From positions 62,001-126,000 of the forward strand of contig WHVA01000050.1 of the NCBI GenBank assembly GCA_015179125.1: a stretch of DNA of 64,000 nt, given 5' to 3'. This stretch comes from Gautieria morchelliformis. Its lineage: Eukaryota > Basidiomycota > Agaricomycetes > Gomphales > Gomphaceae. The notes beneath the pieces are model-generated. The model saw only the letters and a program-made list of their open reading frames with translations. It was not told where the DNA came from and searched no databases. Position numbers and translations under genes: made by a program. Each line of letters opens with the position of its first letter. Position 1 is the stretch's first letter. Below, one piece after another: positions 30,321-40,860 of the stretch.

Positions 30321-30768
30321 CTAGTCCACGCTTCCAATCCCCGCCATCACTACGCCATACCGTCAACCTGTGGCTGACAAGGCTGGTGCCGCTTTTAAGG
30401 TGCGTACTCGCGGGGAGTCCCCCAGCGCCGGTCCTGCGAGACGGGAAGCTTGCATAGGTGATCACAGTCTAAGAGTAGGAACCGCAAATTTGCGAGCAAC
30501 ATGTCTGCATGCGAGGTTCACGCCATCTCGATGACCATCATGTCTTTCATAATGAGGCACGTGGCTGGCAACGAACGACCATGGGGACTTGAATTGAACA
30601 GATATTTCAAATGCATCAGAGACAGTCAAAGGAAAAAAAATTGACACAAGTACAGTACACGACATATGGGTGTTCTACAACCCATGAGATCCAAATACTA
30701 GTACACCCATTCGAAATCAACAACAGATCATTTCCGGTTTGATGTAGCTAAGACGTGGTTTGAGGGCT

Positions 30769-31303
30769 TCAATTTAGCCCTGCAGCCTGCGGGCAATAAT
30801 CCGCCTTGGCGCCGAGGTCGCAAGAGCTCTTTCCGTCATTGGCGCACTGGTAGAGGTGTCCATGGATGCAATTGGACAACCCGTCACCGCAGAAAGCAAC
30901 GTTCGGAGCTCCGTGGCAGGGGCAGGCAGTGGCGGCACACACGCTCTTTCCAAGCATTAATACACAGTAATTAGTTATACTTTCCAGCTTGAATAGCGAA
31001 ACAACATACAGGGCTATTGGACATGCTCTTTCCAAGCTATTAATACACAATAATTAGTTGTCCTTTCCAGCTTGAATAGCAAAACAACATACAGGGCTAT
31101 CGGACACGGTCTTTCCAAGCTATTAATACACAGTAATTAGTTGTCCTTTACAGCTTGAATAGCAAAACAACATACAGGACTATCGACCGCCTTTGCAAAA
31201 CCCGCGGGGAGGATGGCAATGAGAGCAAGGAAAGCAGTGTACTAGATAATGGACGGCGTGAGCTCAAGTCTATATATGAAATGTTAGACCAAGCGACCTT
31301 CAT
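30769..31303 (-). CDS. Small cysteine-rich secreted protein, intron/micro-exon triplication
   Basis: Proposed exons on the minus strand are 31,303-31,298 (ATGAAG), 31,241-31,176, 31,110-31,093, 31,027-31,010 and 30,945-30,769, giving 94 residues. Exon 2 reads YTAFLALIAILPAGFAKAVD, a clear signal peptide core. The last exon (58 codons) has eight cysteines in the pattern C-x4-C-x-C-x8-C-x6-C-x7-C-x7-C-x8-C, with CGDGLSNCIHGHLYQC. Introns of 65, 65 and 64 bases start GTATGTTGTTT and end AAAG, and are near copies of each other. Between them lie two 18-base micro-exons coding TVSDSP and SMSNSP, so the frame stays open in every splice form. The first intron (56 bases, donor GTCGCT) is weak, and the start codon is therefore uncertain. 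Proteins of this kind are secreted and often act in host or microbe interactions. The function here is unknown. Confidence 0.6.
30946..31175 (-). repeat. Three tandem copies of an intron with its exon edge, about 83 bp each
   Basis: Each unit has the intron GTATGTTGTTT(T/C)GCTATTC to TTGGAAAG and an 18-base exon piece ending CCGATAGCCCT or CCAATAGCCCT. The piece joins the start of the last exon to the end of exon 2. The copies differ by only a few bases, so the duplication is fairly recent. Confidence 0.8.
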
Positions 31304-31794
31304 AGCTATCGGTTGGGCGTTTTTGGAGAGATTATCGAAATGCGTCAAGGTTTCGACTCGGGGACTGAGTATCCAGGCAGAAAAAGCATGCGATTTTATA
31401 GCTTTCCTCACTCGACTGCGCAGCAATGAGACGAAAACGGCGATCCCTGAAGAGAGGCTAAAACAGTTGGGGAATGGAGCTGACAGCCTGCGCATATGGC
31501 TAAATGGGAATGGTTCTGAGATATGATTAGAATTCGAGCAATATATTTGATACATCACGGTTTACCATATGGCGTTTCCCAGACCATGCGAAGACAAAAT
31601 AATGGGTCTCAACTCTATTCGTTACATGGAAATATTGTTTCACCATCTTGAGGCAACTTGAAGTGCCGAGAACACCCTTTGCTTTTGGAAATAGTTAGCT
31701 AGGCGATTATGCCCACGGATGGTAGGTAATGGTATGTGCACCGCATTCAGGGATAGACAATGTAAGCGACTGCGGGATCATAAGTACTCACCAA
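31304..31794. other. Gene-free stretch upstream of the secreted protein gene
   Basis: The minus strand has an open frame of 136 codons ending at 31,148 that crosses the proposed first intron and the signal peptide exon out of frame. It shows no domain and is not called. This interval should contain the promoter of the secreted protein gene. No clear TATA box is seen. Confidence 0.3.
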
Positions 31795-32240
<446 letters not shown>

Positions 32241-33110
32241 GTGTTGTGGCTCGCGTTTGCGTTTGCGTTTGCGCTCAGGTGCTGCGGCGGGTCACGGTGT
32301 GCATGCGGCAGCGAGTGCGTGAGGGGGGTGGGGGGTATGTGTGCGTGCGTGGGGGGTACATATGGGTAAGGGTAAGGGTGCTGTGGCGGTGGCGGTGGCA
32401 GGCGCGGGTAAGGCGGGGCTTGCAGGTGCAGAGTTAGCGGTAGGGAGCGCGCCCGCGCTGCGGGTACGGCTGTTGTTGGTGGCGGCGGCGTGTGTGTGCG
32501 GTGGTGCGGGGATGTGCGGTGCGCCAGCGTGCACATGCTCATGCGCGTTGCGCACGCGGCCCCCAGGGGAGAGGAGCAGCGTCGCCTGCGGCGCATCGAC
32601 GTGACCTGCGCTCTCCAGCCCCAGCCCTAGCCCCAGCCCCTGCGCCGCTTCGCGGGGTGCACGTCCCAGGGCCCCGCCACGCAAATCGCGCGCACGCGCT
32701 TCCCGCCGACATGAAACTCGCGCTCGGCCGCGCTGCTGAACTCCCGCCGCTGTCTGGGTGGGTCGGTGTCGTCGCGCGCCCGGCCCCGGCCCCGCTCCCG
32801 CCCCCGCAAAACGCGCGCTCCTGCAAGCTGAACCACGCCGATGTCCCGCGCCACGCGCCGTGGCCGTGCTCGAGCTCCGGCTGCTTATTCTTCTCGAGAG
32901 CTCGTCCCGGGCACACGTGTCGTGTGGGTAGCGCGCGTCCTCCGCGGCGAAGGTCCCCGCGCCGCGATGGGCATGCGTGTCGTGCAGGATGGAGGCGCCG
33001 CACGGGGGAGGGCGGTGAGGGACGTGAGGGCGGGAGGGTGGATTCTACGGAGCAGCGGTGGCGCTGGGTAAGAGACACGAGGAACAGGGCAATAGGACGT
33101 ACCATTGGCT
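32241..33110. other. GC-rich island with overlapping long open frames
   Basis: The stretch is very rich in G and C, with GCGTTTGCGTTTGCG-like and GGTGGCGGTGGC-like simple repeats. Open frames of up to 298 codons exist on the plus strand and 219 on the minus strand, in several frames at once. Their products are arginine-, alanine- and proline-rich without domains. This is what high GC alone produces, so no gene is called. The composition contrasts sharply with both flanks. Confidence 0.5.
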
Positions 33111-34295
33111 GGGGTTGTGTGTCCAGGCTCTGTGTTTGTGTCTGGGTCTGGGCCATGCTGGCGGATGGATGGATGGCGAGACGTGGTGAAGGCAGCAAAC
33201 GCGTTCATGCAGGATGGATGGCCAGGTTTTATGCAAAGGGAAGTACCGTATACTCGGCTCGTTCCTCTTTCTGGCCTTATCTACACCATCTGGAAAATAC
33301 ACGCCGGAAACATTATTATAACTTCATGTCCGTGGGCGGGTTCGAGAGGGCGGCGGGAGATATGAAACCTGGGAGGGGAGGCTGTTAGTGTTATGTAAGG
33401 GGAGGTGAACCGAAATTTAGAGTGAACGAGTAAAATGCGTGGTAATGTCGTGAAAGATGAGGGTGGATGGTGTGGGCAGAAAGGACGGGACGACATGTGC
33501 GTACATGTTTTTACTTTGAAACGACGACAGTGAGCATGTTTGTCTTTGTTTTGGTGGGTTCCTGACCATGCACGACGAAGCCTGTTACCTCTCTTCGCTC
33601 AGAGGTATCGGTATCTGGTCGATAAGTGTTTATGAAATTCGTTGGACTGTGTTGTGCACTTGGATAATGTCGTTTATGTTTGACTCTGGATCTAACCAGG
33701 TTAGCTTGCTACCGGTGCTACAAATTTTTCCAACCTGAATTATCGAATGACTGCACAAACACGCCAGACGTCCAATACCGTTTATTCTCGCTAGGTCGCA
33801 CCATCGCCATTCTGATAATATCATACTAAACAAAATTACAAACACGTCGCAGATCACCTCAGTAACTTCCTGGGCTTTCCCGGGCCATCGGTAACAAGAT
33901 ATACACCGCTGTCACAGCCGATAGGCCGAGTGCACAATATCGCGGTTACCAGGTCGTTGTGCTCTATGTTGAAATACGATGGTCTCTTCATACAGCCTCT
34001 TCCCACGCCGTACAGGACATGTCAGCAAAAGGAGAAAAAAATGGTTTCGTGTCGCCATATCCCCAACGTTCAAGTTGACAGGAGCTGATACCGCTCCAAC
34101 ACCGCTATAAAATTACAGCCATTTGCACACTCTGGGGATTCGATCTCTCATACCATTTCGCTTCCTCGTGTTCCCCTCCTAGGTAATCCATTGGAGATGC
34201 GTCATCTTCATGCACATCAGTGAGCTTTGTCGCAGTGCTTTCATGTAAGACTTGAAGATACTCAAGATAGCATCATTCATGCTGTCTTTACTCGC
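33111..34295. other. Gene-free stretch
   Basis: A GGATGGATGGATGG-type microsatellite lies near 33,163-33,176. No open frame has a recognisable product. This interval lies downstream of the TB2/DP1/HVA22-like gene and may include its 3' flank. Confidence 0.3.
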
Positions 34296-35215
34296 TCATA
34301 GCCCCCGGTGATCCTTCACCCCACCACTAGCTCGACCATGATCCACTGCTCGCCCTCGCCCCACCTCTATCGTCCCAGCACCCTCGCCTTCATCCACAAT
34401 TGCAATCTCTTCCCTGCGAATTTCTTCATACCGTCAGCGCTCGTCACCTGGCGCCAGGCGATACGTTGATGATGGATTCTGGTGCGGGAGCGCGGAGAGC
34501 TCTGCCTCGAGCGCGCGCCGCTGTGCGAGGAGCACCGCATCTGGGTGCATGTCAATAGCGGACGTGGGTCCCCGCGCACGCGAATCGTGAGGCCGGGGTT
34601 GTGACGAGGGCTGTGCATATGGATAGGAAGGCTGCATCCTGTGGTTAGAAGAGGTGGATCGGAGGGACTGCGGATGGAGGTGGGAAGGCGATGAGGGTGT
34701 TGATGGAGGTTTATACGAGGCATGGAGGAGGGCGGGGAGGGGCGGGCCCGTATATCAGAGTGTATAGGCAAGCCGTGCAGGTCCAGCGGGATCAGCTGGC
34801 TCTGGCGGTTGATTGATGATCTCGCACCCCCGCACCACTCGCCATGGCCTCACGCGGACACTGGCCACTCGTAATCCAGAGACCTCCCACACGTATCATC
34901 ATCCACCTCCAAATTCGCTCCTTGATTCTTCCCAGAGCAGCATCAATCTCCACTTCTTGCTTGGCAGTAAGCGGGTGGAGATGTACCGAGTAGACGTAGG
35001 ATGCGCCGCGGGTTTGGGGGAGGGAAGGTACAGGAGGAAGGTGGTTTTGAACACATGGTAGAAGGGAACCCTGATCAGGCGGATGGTGGTGAGGTTGTAT
35101 ACCCAAATCATGTGTGAGCGTATAATATATTGAGACATACCAGCTAATGGTCCACTCCGCAACATATTCAAGACCAATAATTGTGCCAGAAAAACGAGGG
35201 CCGGCCACACATCGC
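34296..35215 (-). pseudogene. TB2/DP1/HVA22 (Yop1/REEP) family membrane protein, broken
   Basis: On the minus strand GLEYVAEWTISW is followed by a 70-base intron (35,140-35,071, GTATGT...CAG) and by PFYHVFKTTFLLYL. After a one-base loss near 35,020 come LPQTRGASYVYSVHLHPL and KQEVEIDAALGRIKERI. This is the hallmark core of the family, whose members shape tubular endoplasmic reticulum by hairpin membrane insertion. The C-terminal tail reads DPHP-like AIDMHPDAVLLAQRRALEAE up to an in-frame TGA at 34,436-34,434, then continues YEEIRREEIAIV to a stop at 34,296. Between 34,640 and 34,950 the frame must change again. The first membrane segment is not clear. At least three defects make it a pseudogene. 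Confidence 0.7.
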
Positions 35216-35893
35216 GTCTCTGTGCGTAGAAGAATGAAATATCGGCATCAGGTTATGACTGCGTCCACAGAAACGAAAGACTCGCACCGTATGCAGAACA
35301 AAGCCGTAGAAAATCGCGGAAACGGAAATCGAGCCTTGACTACGAAGATGTCAGTGCACTCGCAGAAATGGGAGCTCGGATGACAATTGCAGAATGCAGA
35401 CGTGAGCGCGCGCGCAGACACGGGAAATGGAGTGACAACGAGATGCGAGTGCGTCCAGGAAAAGTCGAGCGAAGCTGTCAAGCAGACATATGGGTCGGTT
35501 GGTGACGGCTCTGAACCGGAAGGAACGAAATGTTGTAATTGAACGCGTCGGTGCGTCACCGGTATCTACAGATTTGACCTTCGACTTTCGATTCCATTAT
35601 CGGTATTTACAGCTACGTACTGTCCTAATTTGAATCGATGTCCACTGGGCTTAGTTGACCGCCAGCCGCTCTGGGTTACTACTATACTAGTAGCCTGAGT
35701 GCCGCCTTCGGTCCTTATGCTGCTGCTTTGTCACTGAGTACGTGCGACCGGACATACTCATTCGGTGCAACATTTGTCCATTAGTACATTGAGCCGCAGC
35801 TCGATCGGAGCAGCGCCCCTGAATTTGGATCCTAATATCCCCTGAGCTGGTCCAACCTCCTAGCTATGACCACAACATCGCAACTCTTGCCCA
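35216..35893. other. Intergenic stretch upstream of the F-box gene
   Basis: No recognisable coding sequence. The right part should hold the promoter of the F-box gene that starts at 35,894, and lies back to back with the TB2/DP1/HVA22-like gene on the other strand. No TATA box stands out. Confidence 0.35.
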
Positions 35894-36005
35894 ATGTCAT
35901 CATCGTAAGTTATAATAACGTCCAGTCTAAAAAAATGAAACACACAATACGACACCTCCTTTAGATCCACGAAATACATACTTCCAGGAGAAATGATCGA
36001 CCAAG

Positions 36006-36007
<2 letters not shown>
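35894..36007 (+). pseudogene. F-box gene, 5' part (split by a LINE)
   Basis: Exon 1 (35,894-35,904, ATG TCA TCA TC) joins across a 60-base GTAAGT...TTTAG intron to exon 2, which reads STKYILPGEMIDQV up to the LINE insertion at 36,008. The reading frame resumes at 42,096 with IDHLHDDPPSLRACC. F-box proteins link substrates to SCF ubiquitin ligases through Skp1. The LINE has cut the gene inside the F-box itself, so it can no longer make the protein. The paralogue at 59,878-61,188 shows the uninterrupted sequence. Confidence 0.75.

Positions 36008-36037
<30 letters not shown>
36008..36037 (-). other. A tail of the LINE (30 bp)
   Basis: Thirty consecutive T on the plus strand directly follow the left copy of the 9-bp target duplication. 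The length and purity fit a young target-primed insertion. Confidence 0.85.
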
Positions 36038-36207
36038 CTCATCCAATTTTACGTCTTTTGGGGCCGCACCCTATGTAAGACGAAGTATACAGATTCCTTC
36101 TTGTGACCGTTGCTTCCCACCTTTCGACCTCTTTCCCTGCTTGAACTCATTGGGCGTAGCCTCGAGTGTGTCCGTGCCTATGTGGGCGGGTATGTGATTC
36201 GCTCCTC

Positions 36208-36849
36208 CTATCCTCTGCGCCTGTCCTCTTTTCTTTTGTCCGCTCCTGCCTTTCCTTTCGACGTCGTTACATCTCCGTATTGCTCCTTGAATCGCTTGGT
36301 GTCGTGTATGTACCTGAACAAATGTTCCATCGCCTTATGCCCCCCCAATAACATCTTGACCGATTTGGCTCCTCTCTTGAGTTTTCTCTCTAGTCTCCCT
36401 CTCTGCTCTCTGTATGCTGGGCAGCGAAATAGGAAATGATGTACTGTCTCTGGAGCGCTCCTGCACGCTGGGCAGAGGGGTGACGCTGTTTTCCCGATTT
36501 TGTGTAAGTGTTTGTTCAGCGCGATATGTCCCGTTCTCAGTTGTACCAGCAGGCTCGCTTGTTTGCGCGGCATATTTCTTGTGATCTTCGAGAATGCTGC
36601 TGACGGCATAGTGGGGTCAATCTCATGCGCATGAAGCGCTCTGGGGGACTTAGCAAAATTTTCCTTCGCTTCCCGGTTCAGCTTCGCGTTGTGCCTCTGG
36701 ATCTCTGCCGCTCTGCTCACTGGTATCTTCCCTCGACACTCGGTCGGTATGTACCGCACGCCGCTGTTCCGTACTTCCGCTGCTCTTTTCGCCTCTTTGT
36801 CGGCTCTCTCATTTCCTTCTACCCCTTCGTGCCCTGGCACCCATCTCAC
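36208..36849 (-). CDS. LINE ORF2 C-terminal part (end of RNase H, CCHC motif)
   Basis: The frame starts RWVPGHEGVEGNERADKEAK, the last part of RNase H with its histidine and final aspartate, and runs to a CPAC...VHHFLFRC motif at about residue 130-147 followed by AYREQRGRLERKL. The CCHC-like end is usual in Tad1-type and related LINEs and probably binds nucleic acid. It is offset by one frame from the upstream RNase H part, through a one-base loss near 36,850. Confidence 0.8.
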   Translation of the reverse strand: MRWVPGHEGVEGNERADKEAKRAAEVRNSGVRYIPTECRGKIPVSRAAEIQRHNAKLNREAKENFAKSPRALHAHEIDPTMPSAAFSKITRNMPRKQASLLVQLRTGHIALNKHLHKIGKTASPLCPACRSAPETVHHFLFRCPAYREQRGRLERKLKRGAKSVKMLLGGHKAMEHLFRYIHDTKRFKEQYGDVTTSKGKAGADKRKEDRRRG

Positions 36850-37436
36850 AATTCGGCTCCTGCTTGTTTCTCCACAACTCCCTGTATCTGCCTGTGTAGA
36901 GCGTTTACCATGTATTGACCTGGTATGGCTCGTTCTTGTCTAGTAGCTTGGATGGCGGCCTGGCTGTCCATTGCTATTGTGTAGCTCCCACCCCTCTCGT
37001 CGTTCAGCATCCTTGCTCCCATCGCCGCCGCTGCCAGCTCCGCTTCGAACACTGTATGCTCGCTTTCTGGGCCCAGGTGTAGCCTCGCCGTCTTCCTCTC
37101 TCTCCCGTTCCTAAATAGCACCGCCGCTGCCCCCACTCCCCCGTTTATGCTCGACCCGTCGGTATACACCGTGGTCCCGGCCTCTTGCTCGCTCATCTCA
37201 CTCTTTGCTTGTTCCTTGTTGAGGGGCATCCTCACGCTGAAGGCCGGCGTCCACTTCGGACCGAACACCACTGTATGTATTTTCTCCATCGCATCTGGCT
37301 GTAGACTGAAGGCATGCATTATCTCGTGTAGGGGGGATCTGTGCCGCTTTACGTATCTTTTCCCTGCTTTCCTCACTTTTCCTGCGATCGGGTGGCTCTG
37401 GGGGAGGCACGCAAGTCGAACCGCCGCTCTGTGCAC
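36846..37436 (-). CDS. LINE ORF2 RNase H part
   Basis: This frame continues the polymerase C-terminus (HRAAVRLACLPQSHPIAGK) and carries the RNase H residues D in VYTDGSSINGGVG (about residue 92), E in VFEAELAAAAMGA and D in IAMDSQAAIQA. RNase H removes RNA from the RNA-DNA hybrid. It is separated from the reverse transcriptase frame by a one-base change in an A run near 37,450 and from the next part by another near 36,850. Confidence 0.8.
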   Translation of the reverse strand: MHRAAVRLACLPQSHPIAGKVRKAGKRYVKRHRSPLHEIMHAFSLQPDAMEKIHTVVFGPKWTPAFSVRMPLNKEQAKSEMSEQEAGTTVYTDGSSINGGVGAAAVLFRNGRERKTARLHLGPESEHTVFEAELAAAAMGARMLNDERGGSYTIAMDSQAAIQATRQERAIPGQYMVNALHRQIQGVVEKQAGAEL

Positions 37437-40180
37437 TATTTGGATACCATCAGCGGGAAAGGGAGGAGGTTCGCGTGTGCATCGAGAATGTCGTTGGCCG
37501 TTGTCATGAGGGCTCCTGTAATGTCTATCGCCGCCCGCCTCTGAATTCTTGCGAGTTTATTAATAAACCCCTTTGTTGCCTTGCTTGTGGCCGTTTCTGG
37601 AACTAGGAAGACGTCAGCTGCATACAACATTCTCGGGACTGCTACCGTCATGTAGTACGTCCTCATGTACTTAGCTGTTACTCCCTTGGACGGTTTCGCG
37701 AGTCTTCTGTACTGGTTTATGTACGCCTCTCCTTTCTTCAGCGCGTAGTTGACGTGCTCCCAGAATCTCAGTTCTTGGTCCATCATTACCCCCAGGAACT
37801 TGTGCGCTATTGTGGGTTTTATGACGTGCTGCCCTATTCTTATCTCCGGTCTCGCTACTGGTCTGGTTTTGCCCGGCTTGGCAGGGTCTTTTTCTCTGCG
37901 TCTGGTGAGTCCCATCAAACCGAACTTTTCTACCGCGAACTGGCAGTAGTGTTTTTCCGCCCAGTCGTTCGCCCCATCTGGTCTAACCATTATGTCCGAT
38001 AGCTTACTGAACACCTTCTCGAGGTCCGGACCTTCGGCTATTATAGTGGTGTCGTCCACGAATCCTACGCTCCCTTCTCCGTTGTTGTGCTGCACCATGT
38101 CTATCAGGTCACCGTTGTAAAACTGGTAAGCGATTGCCGATAGCGGACAACCTTGGTCCATTCCTCGCCCAATGGGTTTGGTCACGGAAAAGTAGTCATC
38201 AAAGCTTACCGTGGTAAGCCTGTTTTGGACCTTTCTGTGTATCCAATCGGTGTATTCTGGTGGTATTCCCCTTCTGCGCATGTTGTGGGTCAGTCGGTCT
38301 AGTACTATGCTAGGGAACGCTCCCTTGATGTCCAGATATAGCACCCCGAGTACGTTTCCTCTCCTCCACGCGTCCTTCGCCTCTGACACCACGTAGTGTA
38401 CGGCGTCGGTTGTCGTTCTTCCGGGTCTGCATCCAAAGTGGTTGTCGGGTAACAATTGGTATTTTTCCATCATCTTTACCAGATCCTCCGCCACGCACGC
38501 GGACAGCACTTTTCCCATCGTGTCCAGTAGTGCGATCGGCCGGTAGGCACCTGGAGCCATGTAGTCTGCCTTACCTGGCTTACGGAGGACCTTTGTTATT
38601 GAATCCCTCCACTCTGCCGGGTATACTTTGAGGTTGAACATTGCACGGAAGAGAGGTCCTATGTACGGTAGAAGGGTGTCAATGCACTGTTTTATGAGTT
38701 CATTAGGGATACCATTTTCTCCCGGTGCCTTGAGCCGGTTGAGTTTGTCCACGGCTCTTCTGATCTGCTCGTCTGAGATTGGCTGATACTCGAACTCCGG
38801 CGGGGGATACTCGTAGTCCTCCGGTATTTGTTCAACCGCTTCTCCTGGCTCTGGGAAAAAGGTGTCGAAGAGTAGGTCTGACTTTTGTTCGTTTGTCTCT
38901 GCTATCTGCTTCGCGCCGTTTGCCTTTTTTGTCACTAGCATCGGTACCCGCGTCTGACCCCCATCTCCCGCGTCTGCCGAAGCGTATCTGTGGGCTGCCC
39001 ATATCGTATTTTGGTCTATACCGTCGAGGAAGTCTTTCCAATGCTCTCTTTTTGACCTCTCTATGTCTTCCACATAGCGATTCCGAGAGGCTCTGTATTC
39101 TTCATGTGCTGCGTGTGTCGGGTCGTCTCTTAGTGCATATGCTTTCCTTGCAAGCCGCCTGGTCTCTGTTCTGGTGCGTGACAGCTGTAAGGACCACCAT
39201 CGCTTCATGTATACCGACGGCCTGTTTTTTGGCACTAGTTCTTCTGTGGTATCCAAGATGGCCGTTGTCATCTCTCGCAAGTTTTGATGGAACTGTTGAG
39301 CAGTGAGTGGTATGGGTTCTTTGATTATGTCTTTTAACTCAGCTTCGAGCATCTTTCTGTATTCCTTCCAGTCCACCTGTCTGTAATTGGGATTCGGCGG
39401 TTGGGTGCTTGCCTTGATGGATACGTCGATCATGGTGTCTACGGGCAGGTGGTCGCTTTTTGGTGGTAGATCTTCTGGCACTGTGCTGCAGCTAATCATG
39501 TTTTCAATGACTGAAGGCGATGCAAAGACATTATCTGTTTGCATGTAATTCCCTGTGGCCATCGATCTTAGCGTTGGTACATCCTTAGGTAGCGCCATGT
39601 GTAGTCCGTGATCTGCTATTGCGTCCAATAGTATTTGCGCCTCATCTAAATTTGCCCTTGTGAATAAGTGTGCGTTGCGCAGCTCGTCCCAGACTGGGTG
39701 ATGCCTATTGAAATCCCCGAGCCACACCATGCCCTCTATCTCCCTTTCTTGCATGGTCCCTTCCGCTGCTCTGTGTTGCATATATTTCTGTATGGCTCTT
39801 ATACTGTTAGAATGGGCGCAGTCCACATATGAATTAACTATCAGGACGTCACCCATGTTGGTTTTTATCTTTGCTGCCATGACATCTGGCGATCCCATAT
39901 CAATTGCTCCCCACGCGCTCGTCGCCATGTTTTTGCTTATCAGCAGCATCGATCTCGTTCGCTTCTCTTTATCGTTGAAGTGTGTTCTGGGGTACACCAA
40001 GTACCAGTTTGGCCTTGCTCTGGTGTTGCCTAGGAAGTCAATATCTGGTTCTTGGATTGCGAGGACGTCATATTTTTCGGGTGAGCACTTAGCTAGCATT
40101 TCTACCGTTGCCGTCAGCGATTTGTTGACATTCTGTTGTCTAATTCTCAATTTTCGCATTTGTTGGTTTTCTTCGTTCAT
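37436..40180 (-). CDS. LINE ORF2: APE endonuclease and reverse transcriptase
   Basis: The 914-residue frame has the endonuclease motifs QEP (43-45), GDFNRHH (155-161) and SDHLPV (242-247), then reverse transcriptase with YRPIALLDTMGKVLS (546-560), FGCRPGRTTTDAV (583-595), YLDIKGAFPSI (615-625), GMDQGCPLS (673-681) and the FVDD active site (707-710). The endonuclease nicks the target and the polymerase copies the element RNA from the nick. Its ATG overlaps the stop of ORF1 as ATGA (40,180-40,177), an arrangement known for stop-and-restart translation. Confidence 0.9.
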   Translation of the reverse strand: MNEENQQMRKLRIRQQNVNKSLTATVEMLAKCSPEKYDVLAIQEPDIDFLGNTRARPNWYLVYPRTHFNDKEKRTRSMLLISKNMATSAWGAIDMGSPDVMAAKIKTNMGDVLIVNSYVDCAHSNSIRAIQKYMQHRAAEGTMQEREIEGMVWLGDFNRHHPVWDELRNAHLFTRANLDEAQILLDAIADHGLHMALPKDVPTLRSMATGNYMQTDNVFASPSVIENMISCSTVPEDLPPKSDHLPVDTMIDVSIKASTQPPNPNYRQVDWKEYRKMLEAELKDIIKEPIPLTAQQFHQNLREMTTAILDTTEELVPKNRPSVYMKRWWSLQLSRTRTETRRLARKAYALRDDPTHAAHEEYRASRNRYVEDIERSKREHWKDFLDGIDQNTIWAAHRYASADAGDGGQTRVPMLVTKKANGAKQIAETNEQKSDLLFDTFFPEPGEAVEQIPEDYEYPPPEFEYQPISDEQIRRAVDKLNRLKAPGENGIPNELIKQCIDTLLPYIGPLFRAMFNLKVYPAEWRDSITKVLRKPGKADYMAPGAYRPIALLDTMGKVLSACVAEDLVKMMEKYQLLPDNHFGCRPGRTTTDAVHYVVSEAKDAWRRGNVLGVLYLDIKGAFPSIVLDRLTHNMRRRGIPPEYTDWIHRKVQNRLTTVSFDDYFSVTKPIGRGMDQGCPLSAIAYQFYNGDLIDMVQHNNGEGSVGFVDDTTIIAEGPDLEKVFSKLSDIMVRPDGANDWAEKHYCQFAVEKFGLMGLTRRREKDPAKPGKTRPVARPEIRIGQHVIKPTIAHKFLGVMMDQELRFWEHVNYALKKGEAYINQYRRLAKPSKGVTAKYMRTYYMTVAVPRMLYAADVFLVPETATSKATKGFINKLARIQRRAAIDITGALMTTANDILDAHANLLPFPLMVSK

Positions 40181-40860
40181 CCTTGGCGCGTATTGTTATC
40201 GCTTCCGTTTTGCTGTACTGTTTGTGTCCTCTCGCAGCTGACCCCTATTCCGTAGTCGTCCAGTCTGCTCTGTCGCCCTTCACCCTGTTCTCTGTCTTGC
40301 CACCCTTGGTCCATGTGCCCGATTCTTGGATTCGCTCCTCTTCCTCTCCCTTGCACGTTTCCTCTGCTTTCAATCCTTCCTCTATTCCTTGGGTTATCTG
40401 GTTCCACTTGGTGCCTCTCCCTGCTTCTGCTGTCCGCCAGTCTCGCCATCCTTCTTTCCATTTCCACCGTTTTCCATCTTCTGTCCTCCTGTTCCCTGAG
40501 TTTCCTTATGAGATCCCCCACGTCGTCTGTTTCCTCCACCTCTTGGTGCTGTTCCCATGTCCACGGGTCGTCATTGGGAAAGAATTTGTACGTATGTTCT
40601 GGATCGCTCTTTTCTGCCGCTGCGCATTCCGATTTGAATACCGGGCATGTCCTATCCCATGACGTGTGGCCTTTTGCGTCACAATTCGTGCATTTGTATT
40701 TGCTTGGGTCGTCCTCCTGGCATTCGGCTGTTCTGTGCTCTTCTCCACATGTCCCGCACGTGTCTCTGGCGCTGCACTCTGCTGCCATGTGTCGAGCGTT
40801 ATAGCGCTGACATTTTAGGCATCTTCGCAGTTCTTTTTCATTCTCCTGGCCCAGGTTCGC
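40177..40860 (-). CDS. LINE ORF1, zinc-knuckle part
   Basis: Read in this frame from about 40,850 the protein has three zinc knuckles in a row: CLKCQRYNARHMAAEC, CGTCGEEHRTAEC and CTNCDAKGHTSWDRTC. A Gln- and Arg-rich tail follows and ends at the ATGA overlap with ORF2. The knuckles bind the element RNA. The part is joined to the upstream ORF1 frame only through a one-base change in an A run near 40,846. Confidence 0.8.
   Translation of the reverse strand, partial: ANLGQENEKELRRCLKCQRYNARHMAAECSARDTCGTCGEEHRTAECQEDDPSKYKCTNCDAKGHTSWDRTCPVFKSECAAAEKSDPEHTYKFFPNDDPWTWEQHQEVEETDDVGDLIRKLREQEDRRWKTVEMERRMARLADSRSRERHQVEPDNPRNRGRIESRGNVQGRGRGANPRIGHMDQGWQDREQGEGRQSRLDDYGIGVSCERTQTVQQNGSDNNTRQG

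Noticed and set aside
32241-33388. Open frames of up to 298 codons in the GC-rich island
   Set aside because: Many overlapping frames on both strands, low-complexity Arg/Ala/Pro products and no domain or intron signals. High GC explains them.
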